In this document: piece by piece, positions 43,871 through 53,313 of the stretch | How the letters are laid out: each line of letters starts with the position of its first letter | Numbering within the stretch: the stretch's first letter is position 1 | Assembly: GCF_009857505.1 (NCBI RefSeq) | Contig: NZ_WWCP01000021.1 | Span: 28,798-92,797, forward strand | Direction of reading: 5' to 3' | From: Duganella lactea | Lineage (GTDB): Bacteria; Pseudomonadota; Gammaproteobacteria; Burkholderiales; Burkholderiaceae_D | Length of the DNA stretch: 64,000 bases | Made by a program: the position numbers and the translations under genes | Notes under the pieces: model-generated | What the model saw: only the letters and a program-made list of their open reading frames with translations | Told to the model about the DNA's origin: nothing | Database searches by the model: none

Positions 43871-44593
43871 TCAATGACCGCCGCCAAGATAGGCCGCGAT
43901 TACTTTGGGATCGGTCTTCAGGCTGTCGGCGGGGCCGTGAACGGAGATGCTGCCGTTTTCCAGCACGTAGCCGTAGTCAGCCACGTTCAACGCGGCGGCG
44001 GCGAACTGCTCCACCAGCAGCATGGTCACGCCTTCGGATTTCAACCGCTGGATAATGCGGAATACCTCTTCGACCAGGATCGGCGCGAGGCCCATCGATG
44101 GTTCATCCAGCAGCACCACTTCGGGATTCAGCATCACGGCGCGTGCCATGGCCAGCATCTGCTGCTCGCCGCCGGACAGCGTGCCGGCCAACTGGTGCTG
44201 GCGCTCCTTCAGGCGCGGGAACAGTTCCAACGCCTTTTCCAGATCGCGTTTGATGTCGCCCTTGGGCCGCGCGTGGGTGAAGCGCGGGAAGGCGCCCAGC
44301 AGCAGATTGTCGGTCACGCTCATGGAGGCGAACACGCGCCGCCCCTCGGGAGAGTGCGCCAATCCGGCGCGGGCGATCTTGTGCGAATCGCTGCCGGTAA
44401 TGTCCTTGCCAGCCAGCGTGACCTTGCCGTCTTTCGGTTTGAGCATGCCGGAGATGGCGCGCATGGTGGTGGTCTTGCCGGCGCCGTTGGAGCCGATCAG
44501 CGTGACCAGTTTCCCTTTCGGGACCTCCAGCGAGATGCCGTGCAGGACTTCGACTTTGCCGTAAGCCGCGTGCAGATTGGAGATCGATAGCAT
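43871..44593 (-). CDS. livF: branched-chain amino acid ABC transporter ATPase LivF
   Basis: 240 residues from ATG 44593; an upstream in-frame ATG would overlap livMG. Walker A is GSNGAGKTTTMRAISG, signature TLSGGEQQMLAMARAVM, Walker B VVLLDEPSMGLAPILVEEVF, and the LivF-type HSPEGRRVFASMSVTDNLLLG is present. It pairs with the LivG domain of the fused upstream protein to drive uptake. It is the last gene of livK-livH-livMG-livF. Confidence 0.92.
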   Translation of the reverse strand: MLSISNLHAAYGKVEVLHGISLEVPKGKLVTLIGSNGAGKTTTMRAISGMLKPKDGKVTLAGKDITGSDSHKIARAGLAHSPEGRRVFASMSVTDNLLLGAFPRFTHARPKGDIKRDLEKALELFPRLKERQHQLAGTLSGGEQQMLAMARAVMLNPEVVLLDEPSMGLAPILVEEVFRIIQRLKSEGVTMLLVEQFAAAALNVADYGYVLENGSISVHGPADSLKTDPKVIAAYLGGGH

Positions 44594-44606
44594 GTGCGTA
44601 TTCCCC

Positions 44607-46538
44607 TTAATGTGCCGATGTGGCCTGGCCGCCACCCAGATAAGCTTCGATTACCTTCGGATCGCTTTGCACCGCCGCCGGTTTGCCTTCGGCGATTTTC
44701 TGACCGAAATCCAGCACCGTGACGGTGTCGGACAAGGCCATCACCACGTCCATGTGGTGCTCGATCAGGATGATGGTGATGCCGTGGTCGCGGATCTTGC
44801 GGATGATGGCCATCAGCTCCTTGATGTCCGGCGCGGTCAGTCCGGCCGCCGGTTCGTCGAGCAGCAGCAGGCGCGGACTGAGGCCGAGCGCGCGGCCGAT
44901 TTCCAGCAGCCGCTGTTTACCGTAGGGGAGATTGCGCGCCTCTTCGTCGGCCATGTCCGACAGGCCGACGAATTCAAGGATGCTGGCGGCCCGCTCGCGC
45001 GCCGCCTGTTCTTCGCGCTTGTAGCGCGGCGTTTGCAGCATCACATCCAGCACATTCGATTTGAAGGTGTTGTGGAGGCCTACCAGCACGTTTTCGGTGG
45101 CGGTCATTTCGCCGAACAGCTGCACATTCTGGAAGGTGCGCGCAACGCCGCCCAGCGCGATTTCGGACGGCGTGCGGCCGGAAATCACCGCGCCGGCAAA
45201 GGCCACCTTCCCCGCCGTCGGTTTATAAATACCGGTGAGGACGTTCATCATGGTGCTCTTGCCTGAGCCGTTCGGCCCGATCAGCCCATGCACCGCGCCC
45301 TGCGCGACGCTCAGATTAACCTGGTTGAGCGCCTTCAGGCCGCCGAACTGCATCAGGATCTGCTCGACATTGAGCAGCGTGTCGCCGGTCTTGCCGCCCT
45401 GCGCGCGCGGGAACGGCTCGGCGGTGGCGCCCGATGCCGCCGACATGGCGTGCGAGCGCGCGCGGCCGATCAGGTTTTGCAGGAAGCCGACAATGCCGTC
45501 CTGAAGGTAATAGACCACGAAGAGCGTCATCATGCCGAAGATGGTCAGGCGCCAGTCGACGATGTTTTCAAGCTTGTACGAGAACGCCGCCATGCCAATG
45601 GTGGCGATCAATGGCACGGCGACGCCACGCGGCGTGGCGCGTTTGCGGGCGATGGCGATCGCGGAGCCGATCACGCCCAGCACCGCGGCGGCGGTGGCGA
45701 TCTTGCGGAAAAGTTCTATGTCCGCCAGCAGGCTTGGGAGCATCACCACAATCAGCGCGCCGATCAGCGCACCGGAGCGCGTCTTGCGTCCGCCCATGAT
45801 CACCGCGAGCAGGAACATGATGGTCAGCTCGAAGTTGTAGGTGTTGGGTGAGATGTATTCTTCCGAGTAGGCATACAGGCTGCCCGCCAGACCGGCAAAG
45901 CCGGCGCTGATGATGAAGGCGTAGACCTTGTAGCGGTAAACCGAAACGCCCATGCAGTCGGAAGCGACGGGACTGTCGCGCAGCGCTTCGAAGGCGCGTC
46001 CGAGGTTGGACTTCAGTATCCGGTGCACCACCACCAGCGAAATCAGCATCAGCGCCGCGACCATGTAGTAGTACTGCACTTCGCTGAGCTTTTCGCCGAA
46101 CACCACCGGCTTGGAGATTTTGATCCCCATCGGCCCTTCTGTGAGGAAGGTCATCTCGTTAATCAGAATCTGGATGATGGTGCCGAAGGCCAGCGTCACC
46201 ATCGCCAGATAAGGGCCGGTGACGCGCAGCGCCGGCAGCGCGAGAATGGCGCCGAACAGCGCCGCGCCGATCACGCTGGCCGGTATCGCGATCCAGAACG
46301 GCGCACCGAGCTTGAATACGATCACGCCTGTCACATAGGAGCCGATGCCGAACAGACCCGCATGGCCCAGCGAAACCTGTCCAGTGTAGCCGACCACGAT
46401 GTCCAGCCCAAACAGCAGAATGGCGTAAATCAGGATGGTTTCAAACAGGTGGATATAGTAAGGATTCGGGATCAGCACCGGATACAGGGCCAGCACAGCC
46501 AGCCCCACCACGCTTGCCGCGACGATCGTCTTCTTCAT
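44607..46538 (-). CDS. fused LivM permease-LivG ATPase
   Basis: 643 residues. Residues about 1-290 are a LivM permease (GLDIVVGYTGQVSLGHAGLFGIGSY near 43 and ALRDSPVASDCMGVSVYRYKVYAF). Two or three extra hydrophobic segments (about 300-365) and a Ser/Ala linker follow. LivG starts at about 390, with Walker A GPNGSGKSTMMN, GVARTFQNVQLF, a degenerate signature ARNLPYGKQRLLEIGRAL, and Walker B LLLLDEPAAGLT. In E. coli these are two genes. There is no internal stop, so this is a genuine single ORF. The extra segments are needed to keep the ATPase cytoplasmic. Confidence 0.9.
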   Translation of the reverse strand: MKKTIVAASVVGLAVLALYPVLIPNPYYIHLFETILIYAILLFGLDIVVGYTGQVSLGHAGLFGIGSYVTGVIVFKLGAPFWIAIPASVIGAALFGAILALPALRVTGPYLAMVTLAFGTIIQILINEMTFLTEGPMGIKISKPVVFGEKLSEVQYYYMVAALMLISLVVVHRILKSNLGRAFEALRDSPVASDCMGVSVYRYKVYAFIISAGFAGLAGSLYAYSEEYISPNTYNFELTIMFLLAVIMGGRKTRSGALIGALIVVMLPSLLADIELFRKIATAAAVLGVIGSAIAIARKRATPRGVAVPLIATIGMAAFSYKLENIVDWRLTIFGMMTLFVVYYLQDGIVGFLQNLIGRARSHAMSAASGATAEPFPRAQGGKTGDTLLNVEQILMQFGGLKALNQVNLSVAQGAVHGLIGPNGSGKSTMMNVLTGIYKPTAGKVAFAGAVISGRTPSEIALGGVARTFQNVQLFGEMTATENVLVGLHNTFKSNVLDVMLQTPRYKREEQAARERAASILEFVGLSDMADEEARNLPYGKQRLLEIGRALGLSPRLLLLDEPAAGLTAPDIKELMAIIRKIRDHGITIILIEHHMDVVMALSDTVTVLDFGQKIAEGKPAAVQSDPKVIEAYLGGGQATSAH

Positions 46539-46541
46539 AGG

Positions 46542-47432
46542 TCAGACCTTTTTAATGGCGGCTTTGCCGAACAACCCGGACGGCTTCACCGCCAGTACCA
46601 GCAGGAGCAGCAGCAGACCCGGTACGTCCTTGTACCCGGTGGAGATGTAGTAGCCCGCCGTGGTTTCGGTAATCCCCAGTATCAGCCCGCCGACGATGGC
46701 GCCGACGCCCGATGTCAGGCCGCCGATGATGGCCACCGCAAAGGCTTTGAGGCCGAGCGAAGCGCCCATGGTGGCGCCGGTCAGCGTCAACGGCGCCACT
46801 AGCACGCCGGCGAATGCTGCAACGGCCGACGACAACGCATACGAGAAGGTAATCACAGCGCCGGTGTTAATCCCCATCAGTCCCGCCGCGTCGCGGTCAT
46901 TGGCGGTGGCGACCACCGCCTTGCCGTAGATCGATTTGCGGTTGAAGATTTCCACCGCCGCCATGATGGCCAGCGCGCCGACCACCACCGCCACCTGCAT
47001 CGGTTGCACGTTGGCGCCCAGGATTTCAATCGGCACGGACGACAGCGGCGATGGAAACGTCAGGTCATCCTTGCCCCAGATATTTTCCGCCACGTTTTTG
47101 AAGATGATGGCCAGCGCAATGGTGGACATGATCCAGCCGAATTCCGACTTGATCTTGATCGCCGGCCGCACCCCGATCCACTCGACCAGCATGCCTTGCA
47201 GCGCGCCGAACACGATAACCAGGGGGATCATCAGCAGATAGCTCATGTAAGGACCGCCGTGGATGGTGCCCACCAGGCTAAGGCCCACCAAGGCGCCCAG
47301 CATCAACGATTCGCCCTGGCCGAAGTTCAGCGTGCCGGAGGTGGCGAAGGTGAGCTGGTAACCGAAGGCGATCACCGCATAGATCATGCCCAGCGCAATA
47401 CCGCTGAACACCAGTTGCAACAGGATTTCCAT
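46542..47432 (-). CDS. livH: branched-chain amino acid permease LivH
   Basis: 296 residues with about eight hydrophobic segments. Family motifs are GIALGMIYAVIAFGYQLTFATSGTLNFGQGESLMLGA at the N-terminus and NDRDAAGLMGINTGAVITFSYALSSAVAAFAGVL, then GLKAFAVAIIGGLTSGVGAIVGGLILG. It forms the membrane channel with the LivM domain of the neighbouring fused protein. Three bases separate its stop from the livMG start. Confidence 0.92.
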   Translation of the reverse strand: MEILLQLVFSGIALGMIYAVIAFGYQLTFATSGTLNFGQGESLMLGALVGLSLVGTIHGGPYMSYLLMIPLVIVFGALQGMLVEWIGVRPAIKIKSEFGWIMSTIALAIIFKNVAENIWGKDDLTFPSPLSSVPIEILGANVQPMQVAVVVGALAIMAAVEIFNRKSIYGKAVVATANDRDAAGLMGINTGAVITFSYALSSAVAAFAGVLVAPLTLTGATMGASLGLKAFAVAIIGGLTSGVGAIVGGLILGITETTAGYYISTGYKDVPGLLLLLLVLAVKPSGLFGKAAIKKV

Positions 47433-47509
47433 AGTATTCCCCTGCAGACGACAAGAAAATGGCCAGGCTTGCGTTCACAAGTCTGGCCACTGTACGGCGC
47501 TAGGCGGCC

Positions 47510-48667
47510 TTACTTGGCATGTACGACTTTGCCGTCCTTGACTTCACCGAAAACGGTGATGTCGGCGGTGATGGCTTCGTGATCGTCCTTGCTGTATGGT
47601 TTGTCGTAGGTGGTGACGACGCCTTCGACTTTTTCCTTGAGGTTTTCCAGCGCGGCCTTCACTTTCGGGCCGTCGGTGCTGCCGGCCTGCTTGATGGCGG
47701 CGGCCAGCAGATAGATGGAGTCGTAGCCCTGCGCGGCCGACACCGGCGACGGCATGCGACCCTGCGGCGGGTTGTAGGCTTTGATGTAGGCGTCGATGAA
47801 GGCCTTGCGCTTCGGCGTGTTCGGCTCCTGGATGAAGGTCTGCGGCATGCGGGTGCCGTTACCGTTCTTGCCGGCGTTGTCGATGAAGTTCGCCATCGAC
47901 AGCGTCCAGCTGCCGATCAGCGGCACTTTCCAACCCAGTTTTTCCATGCCGTTGGCGATCTGCGCCAGTTCGGGGCCGATGCCGTAGGTCAGCACCACTT
48001 CGGCGCCGGCCTGCTTGGCCTTCAGCAGTTGGGCCGTCATGTCGACGTCCTTGATGTTGTACTTCTCGACCGCCACCGCCTTCATGCTGCGCGCGGCCAG
48101 TACTTTTTCCAGGTCTTCACGGCCCAACTGGCCGTAATTGGTGGAATCGGCGAGGATGGCGACCTTTTTGAATTTGCGATTATCGACCGCTTCCTTGATG
48201 ATCATCTGCGACTGAATCTGGTCATTGGCGGAGTTGCGGAAGATGTAGTTCTCCGGCTCCTTGGCAAACTGCTGGGTAATGATGGAACCGGTGGCGACGT
48301 TGTTCATCACCGGGATTTTGGCTTCCTGGTAGAAGCGCTGCGAAGCCAGCGCCACGCCGGTGTTGATGTAGCCGACGGTGGCGACCACCCGTTCCTTGTT
48401 GATCAGCTCTTGCGCGATCTGCACGCCGCGTTCATTCTTCGCTTCGTCGTCGCGTTCCACCAGCTGGATCTGGCGGCCAAGCACGCCGCCTTTGGCGTTG
48501 ATCTCCGTCGCCGCGAGCTTGACGCCGTCGCGCATCGACACGCCCATCGGCGCCGAACCACCGGTGAACGGACCGGCAACGCCAATCTTGATGGGATCAG
48601 CCGCCTGAGAGGCGGCCGCGAAACCGAATGCCAACCCTGCAACGAGCAATTTCAACTTGAAGTTCAT
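47510..48667 (-). CDS. livK: periplasmic branched-chain amino acid-binding protein (LivK-like)
   Basis: 385 residues with signal peptide KLKLLVAGLAFGFAAASQA. The mature protein starts ADPIKIGVAGPFTGGSAPMGVSMRDGVKLAATEINAKGGVLG, the Peripla_BP_6 signature. TYGIGPELAQIANGMEKLGW and QGYDSIYLLAAAIKQAG follow. It delivers leucine/isoleucine/valine or a related ligand to LivH/LivM. An AGGAGATGACAG site precedes the ATG. It is the first gene of the cluster, 77 bases before livH, consistent with higher expression of the binding protein. Confidence 0.9.
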   Translation of the reverse strand: MNFKLKLLVAGLAFGFAAASQAADPIKIGVAGPFTGGSAPMGVSMRDGVKLAATEINAKGGVLGRQIQLVERDDEAKNERGVQIAQELINKERVVATVGYINTGVALASQRFYQEAKIPVMNNVATGSIITQQFAKEPENYIFRNSANDQIQSQMIIKEAVDNRKFKKVAILADSTNYGQLGREDLEKVLAARSMKAVAVEKYNIKDVDMTAQLLKAKQAGAEVVLTYGIGPELAQIANGMEKLGWKVPLIGSWTLSMANFIDNAGKNGNGTRMPQTFIQEPNTPKRKAFIDAYIKAYNPPQGRMPSPVSAAQGYDSIYLLAAAIKQAGSTDGPKVKAALENLKEKVEGVVTTYDKPYSKDDHEAITADITVFGEVKDGKVVHAK

Positions 48668-48817
48668 CTGTCATCTCCTGTTATACAACGTTTTTTAGTA
48701 GTCGTAAGCTGGAAAGTCGCCCCATCAGAAAACCATTGTAGGTTAGTAGAACTTCATCAGCAACAGATTGATGTGCCGCATCGCAGCAAGGGTATCGATG
48801 TAAGTTTTGCGTAAGCT

Positions 48818-49342
48818 TTATTGGCCGGATCTGGCCTGTTTCAAGGCGCGGTTGGCGAAGCGCATCTGCGTTTCCGCCAGCGCCTCGTTGCGCTCGAATC
48901 CCATGGAACCGTCGCGCAGACCGATGGCCATGGCCATCACAGCTTCCGGATATTCGAGGTCCGCCGCTTTTTCGATCCAGCGGCGGGCGACGATGTCGTC
49001 GCGTTTGACGCCGTCGCCGGCGAGATAGAGTTTGGCCAGCGCGTACATCGCGGCCGGCGTCTGGCGGCTGGCGGCGAATTGCAGCCAGTGGGCGGCGGCC
49101 TTCATGTCGCGCGCCACGCCCATGCCGTTCTGGTACATCATGCCGAGATAATAGGCCGCGTGCGGATCGCCTTTCTGCGCCGCGCCGCTGAACAACTGGA
49201 AGGCGCGCGGCAAGTCGGCCGGCGTGCGCGCGGAACCACGCAGGTACAGACGCGCCTCCTCCACCGGGCCAGCCGAAGCGCCGCCAGCCAGCGCCAGGCC
49301 GGCGGCGATCACAATCGCGGCGACGGCGCGGGAGGTCTTCAT
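48818..49342 (-). CDS. SEL1-repeat secreted protein
   Basis: 174 residues with signal peptide AAIVIAAGLALAGGASA. It carries three SEL1-like TPR units: DLPRAFQLFSGAAQKGDPHAAYYLGMMYQNGMGV, DMKAAAHWLQFAASRQTPAAMYALAKLYLAGDGV and DDIVARRWIEKAADLEYPEAVMAMA. It is probably a periplasmic scaffold. Its ATG overlaps the stop of the upstream CpdB-like gene by four bases (ATGA), so the two are co-translated. Specific partner unknown. Confidence 0.85.
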   Translation of the reverse strand: MKTSRAVAAIVIAAGLALAGGASAGPVEEARLYLRGSARTPADLPRAFQLFSGAAQKGDPHAAYYLGMMYQNGMGVARDMKAAAHWLQFAASRQTPAAMYALAKLYLAGDGVKRDDIVARRWIEKAADLEYPEAVMAMAIGLRDGSMGFERNEALAETQMRFANRALKQARSGQ

Positions 49343-51342
49343 TTGCTCAAGTCGATGGCGTAGAGCGCGAAGCCTTTGCCGGCGCCGTCATCGGCTTTCA
49401 GCTGGCTGACCGAGGTCAGGCCGGCTTCGCGCGCGAGGTCCAGCATACCGGGCGCGGAACGGAATACCACCGGGCCTTTCGTGGTGACCGGTGCGAAACG
49501 CCAGCTGCGGGTGGCGCCGTTGCGGGCGCGCGTCAGTTCCCTGGTCTTCTGGATGTAGGCGATCAGCACATCACGGCTGGAGTCCGGCGCGGCGATGACG
49601 GTCTTGCTGCCGTCCAGGCCGGGGAATCCGCCGCCACCGCTGGCACGATAGTTATTGGTCGCCACCAGGAACTCCCGCGACGGCGACAGCGGCGCGCCCT
49701 GATAGCGCAGGTTGACGATGCGCTGGCCGACAGGCTGCGTCACGTCGATCTGGTAGCTGACATCCGCATCGGTCAGCATGTCGAAGTTAAAGCCGGAAAA
49801 GCCGGTGTTGACCAGCTCCTGCGGCGCACTGCTGCCCGGATCGATGCGGTTGAAACGCTCGGCCGACTTTTCCAGCCACGCCTTCAACTGCGCGCCGTTC
49901 ACTTTAACGGCATGCAGCGCGTTCGGATACAGATAGAGGTCGGCGGCGTTGTTCAAGGCGACCGCGCCGGGTTTGACGTCGGTGTAGTCGGCCACGCCGG
50001 CGGCGCCGGTCTTGAACGGTGACGCCATCGATAGCACCGGCAGCGCGGCATATTGCGGCAAATTGGCCTTCACAAAATCCCGCACGTAGGCGGTTTGCGC
50101 CTGGTTCACCAACTCGATCGCGCTGACGTCGCCGACATCGGCAAAGTAGCTGCTCATGCGGAAATCGCTATTGCCGACCGCCGTCTTCACATACCGGATC
50201 GTGGCCGCATGTTCCTCGGCGACCAGCGCGGCGATGGCCGGATCGGGCGCAACATAGCTGCCGTCCGGCTGGCGGATGGCGCGCGCTTCGACCGTGGTGC
50301 GCGACTTGTCGACCACCCAGCGCTTGCCGTCGTATTTCAGATGCAGGCCGATAACGCCCAGGTGTTTGCCCCAAAGGCTGGCCATCACCGCCGGCACGCC
50401 GTGGATGGCGCCCTTGGTTTTGTCGACGCCCGGCAGGTTGAAACCGGCGGCCTTGCTGGCGGCGTCCGGGAACGGCAAGTGCGCGTGGCCGATCAGCAGC
50501 GCGTCCACACCCGGCACTTGCGCCAGGTAGTAGTTGGCATTCTCCATTTGCGGCGTGTAAGGCGCGCCGTCTACGCCGCCGTGCGAGATGGCCACCACCA
50601 GATCGGCGCCCTCGGCGCGCATTTGCGGAATGTACTTCTGCGCCGACTCGCGCACGCCCTCGGCGTAGACCTTCCCTTCCAGCCAGGCCTTGTCCCACGA
50701 CAGCACGCCCGGCGGCGTGAAGCCTATCAGGCCAATCTTGATGGTGCCGCGCAGCGGCTTGCCTTCCGGCCCAGTCCCGATGATTTCACGGGTAACGATG
50801 CGGTACGGCGCAAACAGCGGCTTGCGCGTGCGGACGCTGTAGATATTCGCTAGCACGATGGGAAAATCGGGACCGGCGCAACGCGGCGCGTCGGCCGGCA
50901 CGCCATCGACGTCGAAATGGCTGCCGGTGACCTGGTTCAGGTAGGCCAGGCCGTAGTTGAATTCGTGATTGCCGATGCCCGCCGCGTCGAACTTCAGCAG
51001 GTTCATGGCCTTGTAAATCGCCAGCGTCTGGCCGCAGGCCACCGGATTGACCAGCGCCTGATAGTCGGCCAGCGCCGTGCCTTGCAGGGCGTCGCCATTG
51101 TCGATCAGCAGATTGTTGGGATATTCTGCGCGCGCCTGCTTAATCAGCGTCGCCGTGCGTTCCAGCCCGAGCGCCGGATCGGCCTGCAGTTTGTAATAAT
51201 CATAACTCAGCACATTGGCATGCAGGTCGCTGGTCTCCAGCAGCGCAAACGAGGCCTGGGCACCGCTGCGCGGACCGTTATCGAACGGGAAGCCGGAACA
51301 GCCGGCGAGCAGCAGGGGCAAGGCAGCAAAGACAAGGCGCAT
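49339..51342 (-). CDS. cpdB: CpdB-like 2',3'-cyclic-nucleotide phosphodiesterase/3'-nucleotidase lipoprotein
   Basis: 667 residues from the ATG at 51342, which gives a compact lipoprotein signal MRLVFAALPLLLAGCSG; an ATG 30 bases upstream (51372) is also possible and neither has a clear ribosome site. Calcineurin-type metal motifs are LLETSDLHANV, LLIDNGDALQGTALADY, GIGNHEFNYG, ISHGGVDG and LIGHAHLPFPD in the first half. The C-terminal 5'-nucleotidase domain reads TNNYRASGGGGFPGLDG. It salvages nucleotides and phosphate in the periplasm, here lipid-anchored. It is divergent from prfB. Confidence 0.88.
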   Translation of the reverse strand: MRLVFAALPLLLAGCSGFPFDNGPRSGAQASFALLETSDLHANVLSYDYYKLQADPALGLERTATLIKQARAEYPNNLLIDNGDALQGTALADYQALVNPVACGQTLAIYKAMNLLKFDAAGIGNHEFNYGLAYLNQVTGSHFDVDGVPADAPRCAGPDFPIVLANIYSVRTRKPLFAPYRIVTREIIGTGPEGKPLRGTIKIGLIGFTPPGVLSWDKAWLEGKVYAEGVRESAQKYIPQMRAEGADLVVAISHGGVDGAPYTPQMENANYYLAQVPGVDALLIGHAHLPFPDAASKAAGFNLPGVDKTKGAIHGVPAVMASLWGKHLGVIGLHLKYDGKRWVVDKSRTTVEARAIRQPDGSYVAPDPAIAALVAEEHAATIRYVKTAVGNSDFRMSSYFADVGDVSAIELVNQAQTAYVRDFVKANLPQYAALPVLSMASPFKTGAAGVADYTDVKPGAVALNNAADLYLYPNALHAVKVNGAQLKAWLEKSAERFNRIDPGSSAPQELVNTGFSGFNFDMLTDADVSYQIDVTQPVGQRIVNLRYQGAPLSPSREFLVATNNYRASGGGGFPGLDGSKTVIAAPDSSRDVLIAYIQKTRELTRARNGATRSWRFAPVTTKGPVVFRSAPGMLDLAREAGLTSVSQLKADDGAGKGFALYAIDLSK

Positions 51343-51462
51343 GGACGGCGGTATGAAGTAACGGGCCAGCATATTCTAGCCGCTTTGTGGCCTAAAAGGC
51401 AGCATTTCGCGGTTGCGACACGGCTGACGGCGCGGCCGCTGGGAGAGCGTAGCCGCTTACGG

Positions 51463-51468
51463 TATAAT
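51463..51468 (+). promoter_or_regulatory. -10 element upstream of prfB
   Basis: TATAAT in the divergent cpdB-prfB gap, 37 bases before the prfB ATG. No convincing -35 hexamer lies 16-18 bases upstream, so the promoter is only partly supported. Confidence 0.4.
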
Positions 51469-51505
51469 CCAAGGTTTGATTTCAGCCTGAGAAAAGAAGA
51501 AAACC

Positions 51506-52610
51506 ATGGAAGCCGAACGCATCAACGCCCTCACCTCCCTGCTCGCCGACCTGACCACGCGCGAAGCCGAACTTCGGAGGTATCTTTGACTTCGACAGCA
51601 AAGTCGACAAGCTCGAACAAGTAAACGGCGAGCTGGAAGATCCGGCCGTCTGGAACGATCCAAAGAAAGCCCAGGACCTGGGCAAAGAGAAAAAATCGCT
51701 GGAAGCGGTGGTCGATGCCCTGACCAAGGCCGACGCCGACCTGAAAGACATGGCCGACCTGATTGACATGGCCAAGGAAGAAGGCGACGACGACACGCTG
51801 GAAGCGCTGATCGTGGACGCCGAAGAAGTCCGTAAAGTCATCGAAGGCATGGAATTCCGCCGCATGTTCAGCAATCCGATGGACCCGAACAACTGCTTCG
51901 TCGACATCCAGGCCGGCGCCGGCGGCACCGAGGCCCAGGACTGGGCGTCGATGCTGCTGCGCCAGTACCTGCGCTATTCCGAGCGCAAAGGCTTCAAGGT
52001 CGAGATCATGGAGCAGTCCGACGGCGAGGTGGCCGGCATCAAGACCGCGACGCTGAAAGTGGAAGGCGAATACGCCTACGGCTTCCTGCGCACCGAAACC
52101 GGCGTGCACCGTCTGGTGCGCAAGTCGCCGTTCGACTCGGCCGGCGGCCGCCACACCTCGTTCGTGTCGCTGTTCGTGTATCCGGAAGTGGACGACTCGA
52201 TCGACATCGAGATCAATCCCGCCGACCTGCGTATCGACACCTACCGCGCATCCGGCGCCGGCGGTCAGCACATTAACAAAACCGACTCCGCTGTGCGTCT
52301 GACCCACGGCCCGTCGGGCATCGTGGTCCAGTGCCAGAATGACCGCTCGCAGCACCGCAACAAGGCTGAGGCGATGGAAATGCTGAAGGCGAAACTGTAC
52401 GAACTGGAACTGCGCAAGCGCATGAGCGAGCAGCAGAAACTGGAGGACTCCAAGACCGACGTCGGCTGGGGCCATCAGATCCGCTCCTATGTGCTGGACC
52501 AGTCGCGCATCAAGGACTTGCGCACCAACTTCGAGACCGGCAACACCAAGGGCGTGTTGGACGGCGATCTTGACGACTTCATTTCGGCTTCGCTCAAACA
52601 AGGCGTTTAA
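51506..52610 (+). CDS. prfB: peptide chain release factor RF2, with programmed +1 frameshift
   Basis: The ATG at 51506 opens 27 codons ending in CGG AGG TAT CTT then in-frame TGA at 51587-51589. Skipping the T at 51587 continues GAC TTC GAC and runs to 52610, giving 367 residues (join 51506-51586, 51588-52610). The CTT TGA C slip site with upstream GGAGG is the known RF2 autoregulatory signal. The peptidyl-hydrolysis motif [18 protein letters not shown] lies near residue 251. RF2 terminates at UGA/UAA; low RF2 favours frameshifting. It overlaps the HAD gene start by one base. Confidence 0.95.
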
Positions 52611-53287
52611 TGACGAATTCCACGCAACGTGCCTTCATCTTCGACATGGACGGCACCATCGTCGACAATATGTCCTTCCACGTGAAATCGTGGCTGGAAT
52701 TCTTCCAGCGTCGCGGCCACGTGCTCGATGCGGATGACTTCTTCCGCAACACGGCCGGCCGCCAGGGCCATGAAATCATGAGCACCTACTTCGGCAAGTC
52801 GCTGACCAAGGAAGAAAGCGCGGCCCTCGATTTCGAGAAGGAAGCGCTGTACCGCGAGATGTACGCGCCGCACCTGGCGCCGACCGCCGGCTTCGTCGAC
52901 TTCATCGCGCGCGCCAAGGCGGCCGGCATCAAGCTGGCCGTGGCCACCGCCGCGCCGAACGAAAACATCGACTTCACGCTGGACGGCCTGGATCTGCGCA
53001 AGGAGTTCAACGCCATCGCCGGCGCCGCCGACGTGGCGCGCGGCAAGCCGAATCCGGACGTGTTCCTGCTGGCCGCCGAGCGCGCCGGCACGCTGCCCGA
53101 AAACAGCATCGTGTTCGAAGACGCGCCGCTGGGCGTGGAAGCGGCACGCCGCGCCGGCATGCGCGCCGTGGTCCTGACAACCACGTTGCCGGCTGACGCG
53201 TTTAAGGAATTCGACAACGTCATCGCCGTCGTGCGCGACTTCAGCGAGCTGGATGTGGACGCGCTGTTCGCCTCCGCCACCAACTAA
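52610..53287 (+). CDS. HAD-family phosphatase (beta-phosphoglucomutase-like)
   Basis: 225 residues. HAD motif I is [13 protein letters not shown] (nucleophile Asp about residue 11), motif II is [12 protein letters not shown], motif III Lys is in [13 protein letters not shown], and motif IV is [17 protein letters not shown]. The alpha-helical cap lies between motifs I and II. It probably hydrolyses sugar or nucleotide phosphates in the cytosol. Its ATG overlaps the prfB stop (TAATG), and lysS follows 26 bases later. Confidence 0.88.
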   Translation: MTNSTQRAFIFDMDGTIVDNMSFHVKSWLEFFQRRGHVLDADDFFRNTAGRQGHEIMSTYFGKSLTKEESAALDFEKEALYREMYAPHLAPTAGFVDFIARAKAAGIKLAVATAAPNENIDFTLDGLDLRKEFNAIAGAADVARGKPNPDVFLLAAERAGTLPENSIVFEDAPLGVEAARRAGMRAVVLTTTLPADAFKEFDNVIAVVRDFSELDVDALFASATN

Positions 53288-53313
53288 ACATCACCTCAAT
53301 AAAAGTAAAGACC

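Noticed and set aside
51506..51589. prfB as a pseudogene because of the early TGA
   Set aside because: The stop sits in the canonical RF2 CTT-TGA-C frameshift site with an upstream Shine-Dalgarno-like GGAGG.
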